NCBI GenBank assembly: GCA_963847595.1
Contig: CAWKAJ010000003.1
Coordinates: forward strand, 1 to 64,000
Direction of reading: 5' to 3'
Length of the DNA stretch: 64,000 bases
Source: JACWAE01 sp963847595
GTDB lineage: Bacteria; Chloroflexota; Dehalococcoidia; SZUA-161
The notes under the pieces are model-generated. The model saw only the letters and a list, made by a program, of their open reading frames with translations. It did no database searches and had not been told where the DNA came from. Both the position numbers and the translations under genes were made by a program. This document shows positions 35,949-42,624 of this stretch, one piece after another; the first letter of the stretch is position 1, and every line of letters begins with the position of its first letter.

Positions 35949-36155
35949 TTATCCCGATTGCATAGCTATAGTAAATTCCTCCGTCGCACTTTCGGCGCAC
36001 TTGTGGTCAGGGAGATGCTCAAGGCAAAAGAATTTACCGCACTTGCCGCACATACCCTTGTCCCTGGCGGTTGTCAGGTCTTTGCCACAGGTGTCACACG
36101 CCTCACAGTCTTGAAAGAGGTCTGTGATATTCAGCCCTATGCCATAGGCTTTCAC
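35949..36155 (-). CDS. AN1-like zinc-finger protein, first gene of the operon
   Basis: 68 residues from GTG 36155 behind AAGGGGGTGAGCCGA. CDTCGKDLTTARDKGMCGKC followed by GKFFCLEHLPDHKCAES reproduces the AN1-type finger pattern (CxxC, CxxC, C-x2-H, x4, H-x-C). In eukaryotes AN1 fingers commonly sit in ubiquitin-linked proteins, which is intriguing given the ubiquitin-like genes downstream, but the finger also occurs alone in prokaryotes. Confidence 0.7.
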   Translation of the reverse strand: MKAYGIGLNITDLFQDCEACDTCGKDLTTARDKGMCGKCGKFFCLEHLPDHKCAESATEEFTIAMQSG

Positions 36156-36187
36156 TCGGCTCACCCCCTTCCTGGCCTTATAAAGCA

Positions 36188-36260
36188 AAGAGCCTCTAAC
36201 GCCATTGGTGGCGGGCAAGGCTTCGCCCAACCCCCGACCTCAGGTGCGTTAGAGGCTCTT
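36188..36260. terminator. Large stem-loop flanking the operon head
   Basis: A 14-bp exact inverted repeat (AAGAGCCTCTAACG at the left, CGTTAGAGGCTCTT at the right) encloses about 40 bp that themselves contain GGGC...GCCC pairing. It lies between the AN1-like gene and a second hairpin, probably insulating the operon from the cassette to the right. Confidence 0.6.
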
Positions 36261-36269
36261 AATAAGCAA

Positions 36270-36296
36270 AAAGACTCTCAACAACCGAGAGTCTTT
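36270..36296. terminator. 10-bp stem terminator
   Basis: AAAGACTCTC / GAGAGTCTTT with a 7-nt loop, extendable by AGCA/TGCT across one mismatch. It lies 39 bp beyond the stop of the minus-strand gene at 36335 and fits its terminator. Confidence 0.75.
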
Positions 36297-36334
36297 CTGC
36301 TTTCGTTAGATACTTGACCTTGATGGGTTTTAAC

Positions 36335-37015
36335 TTAACTGAGATAGTGTGCGATTGCTTTATTGCACGTTAGTTCAACCTCTTTTTGTACTTCTATCGG
36401 CAAGCCCTTGCCATAGCGGATATACTTCCGCTTGCGGTTTTTTGATACGTTCGTTAAAGGTACTTTTAAGTCCACTAGCAACCGAGTGTAACTCGAAGCT
36501 ATCCGCACTTTTGCGAACGGATTAAAGGTTAGGCCACTAATCCCCAAACACTCAACATAGTATTGCGGTTGAGAGTCTAGGTATATCTCCCTGCCGATTG
36601 CCGAGAATTGCCCTCTGAGCTTCCCAACTTCGGGGATAGTGTGCAATAGTCGAGAGATTGCTTTACGCTCAAAAGCCCTTGATTGCCTATCCTCTCTTAT
36701 CCAATCCTCTATGACTTCCGTTATCCGTAAATCATAGAGGCGGATAACTTCGGGGTTATCTCGCCGAGTTACCCAATAGGGGATAGACTTATACTCAACA
36801 GTCATTAAGGGCTTGCCCTCGCTGTCAAGTATGGGCACTCCGTTTTTTTCGCAAGTTTTGAGTGTGGGCAATACTCCAAACAAGGGCTTCGGCCTATGAT
36901 AGAGGTAATGCTCGAAGTCATCGCAAGCCCTATGGCCTAGTAAACACCGATTGCCATAGATTGCCCATAGTTCGAGTAGTTGAGCTTGACGCTCAGGGTT
37001 TACCCATTTGGGCAT
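36335..37015 (-). CDS. Hypothetical protein, cassette gene 2
   Basis: 226 residues, ATG behind GAGAGAGGGGGGAT. The N-terminus has NRCLLGHRACDDFEHYLYHR, Cys/His-rich; the middle is strongly charged (EDWIREDRQSRAFERKAISR); the end is basic (SKNRKRKYIRYGKGLP). It could bind nucleic acid. No family recognised. Confidence 0.68.
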   Translation of the reverse strand: MPKWVNPERQAQLLELWAIYGNRCLLGHRACDDFEHYLYHRPKPLFGVLPTLKTCEKNGVPILDSEGKPLMTVEYKSIPYWVTRRDNPEVIRLYDLRITEVIEDWIREDRQSRAFERKAISRLLHTIPEVGKLRGQFSAIGREIYLDSQPQYYVECLGISGLTFNPFAKVRIASSYTRLLVDLKVPLTNVSKNRKRKYIRYGKGLPIEVQKEVELTCNKAIAHYLS

Positions 37016-37030
37016 ATCCCCCCCTCTCTC

Positions 37031-37666
37031 TCAAGCCCTAATGGGGGATATACGCTTATGTAGTGTTACTGGTTCGCTATCGGTTCGGGTTATGCTGGTA
37101 CTGGTTCGGGTTGGGCTTCGGTTTGGGGGGCTTCGCTTTGGGCTTCGGCCTTGTCTTGACGTGCTAACGCTTCGGCCATAGCTTCGGCCATAGCGTTATT
37201 GATGGCTACTCTATCGGCCTCTCTGATGGGCTTGCCAGCCTCTATACTAGCACTCACTTCGGCCTTGTATGCTTCGGGTTCGGACTTGCGGACTGTTGCG
37301 CTGAAGTGCTGAAGGTTCGCTATAAAGTTCTCCCGAACCATCTTGACACCTTCGCCCAGTTCCTTCGCCACCCTAATAACGGGCTTGCCCGTATTGGGGT
37401 TAAACTTCGCAACTCCATCCTTGCCATACGCTAACCGAAGCGGTGCGCCTAAAGCTTCGGGGGGTATCACGGTTTTACCCATCACGTTAGAGGCGGTGAA
37501 AAATGGTAGCCAAACAGTCTCAAGGTCAACACTCCAAACCTTGCGCCCTTGCGGTTTGCTCGGTGCAGGATTGAGCAACATCGCAATATATTCGGGGGTT
37601 GTTATCTCCATACGCTTTACCTCTCTCTTTTAGATTTAAGCGTATATCCCCCCCATTAGGGCTTGA
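37031..37666. repeat. Internal inverted repeat around cassette gene 1
   Basis: A 28-nt arm at 37031-37058 and a 30-nt arm at 37637-37666 are reverse complements apart from two extra G in the right arm's G run (TCAAGCCCTAATGGGGG core, then ATATACGCTTA). They enclose the gene 37090-37611, so an mRNA reading through would fold with the whole gene in the loop. Confidence 0.75.
37090..37611 (-). CDS. Hypothetical protein, cassette gene 1
   Basis: 173 residues, ATG behind AGAGAGAGGTAAAGCG. Contains GRKVWSVDLETVWLPFFTAS, PLRLAYGKDGVAKFNPNTGK, then a helical segment (ELGEGVKMVRENFIANLQHF) and a low-complexity Ala/Glu/Gln/Pro tail. Single-domain protein of unknown function, shared in layout with small plasmid proteins. 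Coding DNA is GC-rich at third positions but AT-rich flanks surround it. Confidence 0.68.
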   Translation of the reverse strand: MEITTPEYIAMLLNPAPSKPQGRKVWSVDLETVWLPFFTASNVMGKTVIPPEALGAPLRLAYGKDGVAKFNPNTGKPVIRVAKELGEGVKMVRENFIANLQHFSATVRKSEPEAYKAEVSASIEAGKPIREADRVAINNAMAEAMAEALARQDKAEAQSEAPQTEAQPEPVPA

Positions 37667-38054
37667 GTATGAATGACTCACTAACTCACTTTCAGCCTAT
37701 CCCTTGCCAGTTCTAGGGGCTTGTGCCCTATTCCTTATAAGGGATTGACCTAATCGTTCGGGTTAGCTACCCATCAAGGTCAAGTCATTTTTTGTTAAGG
37801 TTCTTTGCTATGCGAAGCTATTTAGCTTCTCAATTCATAGCTTTGAGGATAGGATACTTTACAAAAGTACCTTTTGTATATGAAAAGAAGTAGCTAGTTC
37901 TTCAATTGAAGCTAAAAATGCTATTTTTTGTGAAAGTTAGCTTCGGAAGTTGGGAAATTGAGGTAGATTCAGTTAAAACCTTGTCAACGGAACTCAGGAT
38001 GAGCAGCAGCTATCGGCTCTGCCCAGGCCAGCGCCCCCGCTCGCCCCTGAGAGG

Positions 38055-38294
38055 TCAACGAGTGAAACACTCGCTGCTGGAGAGAACCATACCAAGCGGG
38101 TTTGCGCTTCGCTCCGCGCCGCACCAAACCGGGGATGGGGAACCAGTGGCCGGTGATTCAGTCAGCAGGCCCTTCTTCTCAAGGCTCTGTGCGATTTGGT
38201 CGAAGTCTTCAACGGGGTCCCGCTGCAAGAACTTCTCACGGGGCAGCCTGGGAATGATGTTCACGATGCCCATCAAAAAATCCCATCCATCCAT
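38055..38294 (-). CDS. Small protein, one of a duplicated pair
   Basis: 79 residues from ATG behind AGGAGTCCCAC. MDGWDFLMGIVNIIPRLPRE then KFLQRDPVEDFDQIAQSLEK. The promoter-proximal DNA and first codons recur at 39895-39985 in a broken copy, so this is the intact member. The last 25 residues are less convincing. Function unknown. Confidence 0.5.
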   Translation of the reverse strand: MDGWDFLMGIVNIIPRLPREKFLQRDPVEDFDQIAQSLEKKGLLTESPATGSPSPVWCGAERSANPLGMVLSSSECFTR

Positions 38295-38342
38295 GTGGGA
38301 CTCCTGTTTTAAGCCTACCGCTTTTTAACCGATGTCAAATAG

Positions 38343-38719
38343 CCTCCTGTGGTTCGCCGAAATGCGCCGTCCAGGAGCGTCCAGATTTCAAAAGAATGGG
38401 CAAATGACGACTTCACGACTTGGACACAGAAACTGAAAAGTCCTAGGACTTTCGACTCCCAAAAGTCCAAAGTCGAAAAAGTCGTCATGAACGTAGGGGG
38501 CCGCCGAAATGTCGTTTACCATGCCCGCAAACCCACTCAAATGGCCAACAGAGGTTTGGACTTTTAGCTTCAATTACGACGTCGTCAAGACATCTACCAC
38601 GACGTCGTCAGTAGTAATACCATCCTCCCCATGGCAAGTATAGTTATCCCTTGAAGCTGTGGTTTGCCGAAATGCGCCGTCCAAATGCGTCCAAATCCGT
38701 TCAAATGGCGGACGGATGA
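38343..38719. repeat. ~375-bp direct repeat, copy 1
   Basis: Repeated at 39467-39845 in the same orientation. Each copy starts and ends with a GTGGTNYGCCGAAATGC(G) box followed by GTCCA-rich sequence, and contains an 81-nt nested palindrome. Copy 1 additionally has two ACGACGTCGT palindromes about 24 bp apart near 38577-38610. Confidence 0.8.
38406..38486. repeat. Nested palindrome, copy 1
   Basis: Outer arms GACGACTT / AAGTCGTC, middle arms GACTTGGAC / GTCCAAAGTC, and a central 16-bp perfect palindrome AAAGTCCTAGGACTTT. The same 81-nt arrangement recurs at 39530-39610. It may form a cruciform or a structured RNA. Open frames crossing it are products of its symmetry. Confidence 0.75.
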
Positions 38720-38864
38720 ATAGCGTGAAAATTGCTGATATCATAATGATTTTCGCCTAAGATGCCCACCAATATGTGGAAATCCGCGTAAATATGCTGG
38801 AAAATAGCTTCAAATTTTAATAAAAATCCAACAAAAATGTAGAAGAATTTGGGGGAAATATCAT

Positions 38865-39014
38865 GATATCAGATCATGAGATCAGGGCGGATAGGGTCGT
38901 GATATCAAGTATGAAATCAGCGGAGGCAAGGGACTGATATCAAACCATGAAATCAGCACAGGCAAGGGCATGATATCAAACCATGAGATCAGCATAAAGG
39001 AGGTCATGATATCA
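38865..39014. repeat. Iteron array, five GATATCA units
   Basis: GATATCA begins at 38865, 38901, 38936, 38972 and 39008, spacings of 36, 35, 36 and 36 bp. The internal units also share a middle block (ACCATGARATCAGC) and a spacer-like CAGGCAAGG. Regular spacing at about 3.5 helical turns is typical of plasmid replication iterons or centromere sites. Related TGATATCA boxes occur at about 38733, 39185 and 39874. Confidence 0.8.
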
Positions 39015-39167
39015 AAAATAGGTCGCTTGACATCGTCAAAAAGTAGGTTAAGCTAAAAGCACCGATCTAAAAATACAAGTTAAAAAGGGGTGGCACTTCC
39101 TCGGACAGGTAGTTAGGCCAGCCCTTTCTTTTTGTCCGGGGGGGCCGCCGGAGGAATAAATCAAAGC

Positions 39168-39193
39168 TATGTGATATTCAGTGTGATATCACA
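39168..39193 (+). promoter_or_regulatory. Tandem TGTGATAT boxes before a small gene
   Basis: TGTGATATTCA (about 39170-39180) is followed by the perfect 12-bp palindrome TGTGATATCACA (39182-39193), which lies directly against the AAGGAGG ribosome-binding site of the gene at 39205. The core equals the iteron core, so the iteron-binding protein may control this gene (inference). Confidence 0.55.
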
Positions 39194-39204
39194 AGGAGGC
39201 CACC

Positions 39205-39381
39205 ATGGCAACGTGGATGATTCAGGGCACAGACAAGAAAGAGGAGATGACCGAGAACGGCTACAGGCGCCTCAACGCGGCCAGGAACAAAGAGAAGGCA
39301 CTCAAGGATAAACCCATTGTCTTTGTTGACGACCAGGGCGACGTCCATGAGGACGTCCATAAGCTCACAGATGCCAGATAA
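39205..39381 (+). CDS. Small protein, truncated paralogue of the 40220 gene
   Basis: 58 residues, ATG behind AAGGAGGCCACC. WMIQGTDKKEEMTENGYRRL ... KPIVFVDDQGDVHEDVHKLT aligns with the 93-residue protein at 40220 (WLIFGTDKTEDGTMEGFQRL ... SIIFVDDNGLTHDDINTFS). It stops at TAA where the paralogue has a Lys codon; the bases after the stop (AGLLAKEKEA) still align with AGLISKEEEK. So one substitution has probably shortened it. Confidence 0.7.
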   Translation: MATWMIQGTDKKEEMTENGYRRLNAARNKEKALKDKPIVFVDDQGDVHEDVHKLTDAR

Positions 39382-39466
39382 GCCGGACTGCTGGCGAAGG
39401 AAAAGGAAGCCCAGGGGCCGGTCCCCAGCTCGATTTCCCTTCAAGTTTCTGCGGTTTGCCAAACGA

Positions 39467-39845
39467 CCTGCTGTGGTGCGCCGAAATACGCCGTCCAGGA
39501 GCGTCCAGATGTTAAAAGAATAGGCAAATGACGACTTCACGACTTGGACATAGAAACTGAAAAGTCCTAGGACTTTCGACTCCCAAAAGTCCAAAGTCGA
39601 AAAAGTCGTCATGAACGTAGGGGGCCGCCGAAATGTCGTTTACCATGCCCGCAAACCCGCTCAAATGGCCAACAGAGGTTTCGACTTTTAGCTTCAATTA
39701 CGACGTCCAAAAGTCGAGTCCATTAGCCCACTATTTCCTCCATGTGGCAGGTATAGTTGTCCCTTGAAGCTGTGGTGCGCCGAAATGCCTGTTCAAATTC
39801 GTCCAAATCCGTTCAAATATCAAATGGACGGACGGACAGACGGAC
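39467..39845. repeat. ~375-bp direct repeat, copy 2
   Basis: Second copy of 38343-38719, 1,124 bp downstream, again with the GTGGTGCGCCGAAAT boxes at both ends and the 81-nt nested palindrome at 39530-39610. The middle differs where copy 1 has its ACGACGTCGT pair. Confidence 0.8.
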
Positions 39846-39894
39846 GAAATCACGTTCAATTTCTGGATAATTTCTGATATCACACCATGACCTC

Positions 39895-39985
39895 GTCACG
39901 ATGCCCGGCCACCATGGCAAATGATAGGGGCACCCTAGCAACGATGTTCACGATGCCCATTAAAATATCCCATCCATGTGGGCCT
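39895..39985 (-). pseudogene. Broken copy of the 38055 gene start
   Basis: Read on the minus strand, an AGGAGGCCCAC ribosome-binding site and ATGGATGGGATATTTTAATG lead straight into a stop, while GGGCATCGTGAACATCGTTG still matches the MGIVNII codons of the intact gene at 38055-38294. A small deletion has destroyed the frame. Confidence 0.6.
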
Positions 39986-40190
39986 CCTAGGCCTAATTTT
40001 CCTTCTTTTTCGTCATTGTCAACTCATGATAAATTAGTACCGATAGGTCATGATAAATACGTTCGGTACGACCTTTGCAGGTCAGTGACTCATAAAAAGT
40101 ATGCCATACGTTCACGCCGATAAAAGGGTTTCGAACCTGACAAACCGAAAAAGTGCGTTAATCTGAAAACAGAAGGGCTGATGTCATGGG

Positions 40191-40209
40191 CTGACTCATG
40201 CTGAGTCAG
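40191..40209 (+). promoter_or_regulatory. 8-bp stem hairpin at a ribosome-binding site
   Basis: CTGACTCA-TGC-TGAGTCAG forms a perfect hairpin ending at the base before AGGAGG of the gene at 40220. It could be an operator or block ribosome access. Upstream, at 40024-40069, TCATGATAAAT repeats twice 24 bp apart together with a GTACCGA / TCGGTAC inverted pair. Confidence 0.55.
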
Positions 40210-40219
40210 AGGAGGTAGC

Positions 40220-40501
40220 ATGTCGAAATGGCTAATTTTTGGCACAGATAAGACAGAGGATGGTACCATGGAAGGATTTCAGCGACTGAATGCGGTCAGG
40301 AATAGAGAGAAGCTATTCAAGGCGAACTCCATAATCTTTGTTGATGACAATGGCCTGACTCATGATGACATCAATACTTTCAGTGCAGCCAGGAAGGCAG
40401 GTCTGATTAGCAAAGAGGAGGAGAAGGAACCCGCAAGGCGAAGCCTGGTCCTTACCTCGCGAAAGAGCAGGTTAAAGAGCGCGGCAACCCACAACCCATG
40501 A
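40220..40501 (+). CDS. Small protein of a two-member family
   Basis: 93 residues, ATG behind AGAGGAGGTAGC. WLIFGTDKTEDGTMEGFQRL, NSIIFVDDNGLTHDDINTFS, AARKAGLISKEEEKE, then a basic tail. Its paralogue at 39205 is truncated. Both sit near iteron-like DNA on the strand opposite to the PRTRC operon. Function unknown. Confidence 0.68.
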   Translation: MSKWLIFGTDKTEDGTMEGFQRLNAVRNREKLFKANSIIFVDDNGLTHDDINTFSAARKAGLISKEEEKEPARRSLVLTSRKSRLKSAATHNP

Positions 40502-40807
40502 AAGTCACAATAGAGCCTATTTCATAAAGCGAGTTCTCTGAGAAAGGTGGCAAAGAAGGCTAGCCTAACGAGGTAGCGGGCTAACCTTTTCTGTGCCGTG
40601 AAATACACTATTCTCTAAGCGACGGCAGCGAGTCGCTTGACCCAAAGTTCGACTCCGAGTACTATGATACCGGATTCTAGTGTTATTGTCGGTGGCGATT
40701 GCTCATCCCAGAATGACACAGAGACGTAGGGATGTGCCCAGACATAGTAGTGCTCCCACGATTGGGGATGCAGGGCGTTGCAAAGAGATGCAGGACACTT
40801 CCTGCCG

Positions 40808-40854
40808 GGGGTTTGGGGGATACCCCCAAACCCCAAGTCCCCCAAGACTGGGGG
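40808..40854. terminator. Two adjacent GC-rich hairpins
   Basis: A 12-bp stem (GGGGTTTGGGGG / CCCCCAAACCCC, loop ATA, 40808-40834) is followed at 40839-40854 by CCCCCA/TGGGGG. Both could act as terminators or be part of a dispersed palindromic repeat. The rest of 40502-40941 holds no supportable gene. Confidence 0.6.
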
Positions 40855-40941
40855 ATACAGGGGGTTGAAATAAGTTGCTAAACGCTCTCGTGTAGAGTGT
40901 ATGGTAATTTAGGTGTGGGGGAGGTGTTGAATGGGTAGTAT

Positions 40942-41154
40942 TCAAAAATGCTCTATATTTTCAATCCCCGCTTTCTCCAGGATATCCTCTATACGGTCAA
41001 CGTGCTCGAAAAAGATACTGCTCCGCACATAGTCAAAGCGGGGCCGAATCTCTCGATTTCGTTCGCTTCTTCTTAAACCGCCTTCGGAGCCTCTTTCGGT
41101 ACCGACCTCAATTGCTCTTTGGTCAGTGTTTTCGAGAGAAATGGCCAAAACCAT
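40942..41154 (-). CDS. Possible small protein or gene fragment
   Basis: 70 residues. The C-terminal half IRPRFDYVRSSIFFEHVDRI and EDILEKAGIENIEH looks protein-like, but the N-terminal half is charged and there is no ribosome-binding site, so it may be a fragment. Divergent from the CorA-like gene. Nothing else is seen in 41155-41329 except a TTGATA / TAAAAT promoter-like pair at 41276-41302. Confidence 0.35.
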   Translation of the reverse strand: MVLAISLENTDQRAIEVGTERGSEGGLRRSERNREIRPRFDYVRSSIFFEHVDRIEDILEKAGIENIEHF

Positions 41155-41329
41155 TATGTAGTTAGTTGATTGGTAATTGCGTCACCCGATTGACATCTAG
41201 GTTAGGTCAACTCAATGTTAGGAAGCTTCAAGTAAGAGACTGGCCATTGAAAACTTGAACCTGATTTTTGAGCTATTGATATTCCCTCGATTGTGATAAA
41301 ATACAGTGAAACAATCAGGAGAATAAGAA

Positions 41330-42277
41330 ATGGTCCTATCTGATAAAAATTCAGGGGAAAAACAATTGAATATAAAAACAGTTACCTGGGGGGACTTAAC
41401 CTGGGTTGACATTATCCAACCGACAAAAGATGCGACAGCATATCTGGCGGAGCATTATAATTTTCATCCTCTGGACCTCGAGGATTCCCTCAGCCCGAGA
41501 CAGCTCGCCAAAATAGAAGAATATCCACAGTATCTGTTCGTAATCTTTCATATCTCAGTATATGACAAAGCGACGCGGATAAGTACAAGGAGGCAGTGGT
41601 CAGCATTCATTGGCGACAAATTCCTTGTTACGCTCCATCCTTCGGAGCTCAAGGCCCCGGACGAGTTGTTCCGGGAGTGCAACGTCAGTGAGGAAGCCCG
41701 GCAGGAGAATTTAAGCCATGGCTCTGGATACCTGCTGTATCAAATACTTGACCGAACAGTGGACTCTTACTTCCCGGTCCTGGACAAAATAATGGGCTTG
41801 ATCGATGATATTGAAGATAATGTCTTCAAAGAGGAAGTCGAAACAGGTGAGGAGCTGAGTATTCTGCGGCGGGACATTATTACCCAGAGGGGCGTTATGT
41901 TCCCGATGCGCACACTCCTAGTGGAACTGGAAAACAAGCTGAAGCGATTTACCAAAATTGATTTGGCCATCTATTACAGTGACCTTATGGACCACGTGAA
42001 CAAGATATGTCAGGCCTTGGACGAATATGAAGATATTATTGAAGTATTTAAAGACGCGGATTTTCTTCAAAGCAGTTATCGTGCCAACCGGAGCATACGC
42101 ACCCTAGCGGTCTTATTTGCCGTTGGTTTGCCCTTTTTGGTTATCACTGGTATTTACATCATGCTACCCGGAAGTGTGGAGAAAGGCACTCTTTGGATTT
42201 TCTTGTTGCTACTGTTGGTTATTTTTATTATTATGGGGGCGACGCTATATTTCTTCCGCCGTAGACGTTTAATATAA
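41330..42277 (+). CDS. CorA-like metal transporter lacking the GMN motif
   Basis: 315 residues. A soluble N-terminal domain (LAEHYNFHPLDLEDSLSPRQ; YLFVIFHI) and long helix lead to two C-terminal membrane segments: TLAVLFAVGLPFLVITGIYI and LWIFLLLLLVIFIIMGATLY, then RRRRLI. Where CorA has YGMN after TM1, this protein reads YIMLPG, so the usual selectivity loop is altered. It may be a divergent Mg2+ or other cation channel. A decayed copy of its C-terminus follows. Confidence 0.85.
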   Translation: MVLSDKNSGEKQLNIKTVTWGDLTWVDIIQPTKDATAYLAEHYNFHPLDLEDSLSPRQLAKIEEYPQYLFVIFHISVYDKATRISTRRQWSAFIGDKFLVTLHPSELKAPDELFRECNVSEEARQENLSHGSGYLLYQILDRTVDSYFPVLDKIMGLIDDIEDNVFKEEVETGEELSILRRDIITQRGVMFPMRTLLVELENKLKRFTKIDLAIYYSDLMDHVNKICQALDEYEDIIEVFKDADFLQSSYRANRSIRTLAVLFAVGLPFLVITGIYIMLPGSVEKGTLWIFLLLLLVIFIIMGATLYFFRRRRLI

Positions 42278-42410
42278 ACACGCTTGAAAAACTCCACGAA
42301 CACGACCAACTATCACCTTTTAGAAGCGCCTATGGTAGTATATGGTCGATAAAACAATGCCTTCAATTGAAGTCTGAGCCATTAAAGATGCGGATTACCA
42401 GCTCGGTGGT

Positions 42411-42602
42411 CATCGCGCCAAAGGAACCGTCCGCACCCTGCTCTTGTTCGCAATAGGCTTGCCCTTTAGGGTTACTAGCCATATATATTATGCTACCCAG
42501 CATCATAGATAAAGGCAGTCTCCATTTTCCCATTCTGCGGCTTACTAATACTCTCATCTACGTTAGGGTGATGCCATTTGTCTCCCGCCGCCTGCATTTA
42601 CT
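42411..42602 (+). pseudogene. Decayed duplicate of the CorA-like C-terminus
   Basis: With two frame changes the DNA reads VRTLLLFAIGLPF, then IYIMLPSIIDKGSLHFPILR, ending VSRRLHL. This aligns with IRTLAVLFAVGLPF ... IYIMLPGSVEKGTLW ... RRRRLI of the gene just upstream, including the unusual IYIMLP loop. Only the membrane part remains. It shows a past tandem duplication. Confidence 0.7.
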
Positions 42603-42624
42603 TCAGTCTGCCAGGATCTAAGAT

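Larger units (their letters stand above)
36312..37785. mobile_element. Two-gene cassette bounded by 17-bp inverted repeats
   Basis: ACTTGACCTTGATGGGT (36312-36328) and its exact reverse complement (37769-37785) bound a 1,474-bp unit with two minus-strand genes and internal inverted repeats. No transposase is recognised. Base composition and wording of its genes (many TTCGG, CTTGCC) differ from the operon to the left. It may be a non-autonomous mobile unit or a cassette; alternatively the repeats are paired promoter elements (each contains TTGACC). Confidence 0.45.

Noticed and set aside
33267..36155. ParB or ParM-type partition genes expected of a complete PRTRC locus
   Set aside because: I looked for ParB box-binding and actin-like motifs in all module proteins and found none, so I do not annotate them.
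38865..39014. CRISPR-like array of 36-bp periodic repeats
   Set aside because: The conserved bases recur through the whole period, leaving no unique spacers of even length, and no cas genes lie near. Iterons fit better.
38388..39697. Two nearly identical 61-residue minus-strand ORFs as a gene family
   Set aside because: They run through the 81-nt nested palindrome and lack ribosome-binding sites; the open frames follow from the repeat's symmetry.
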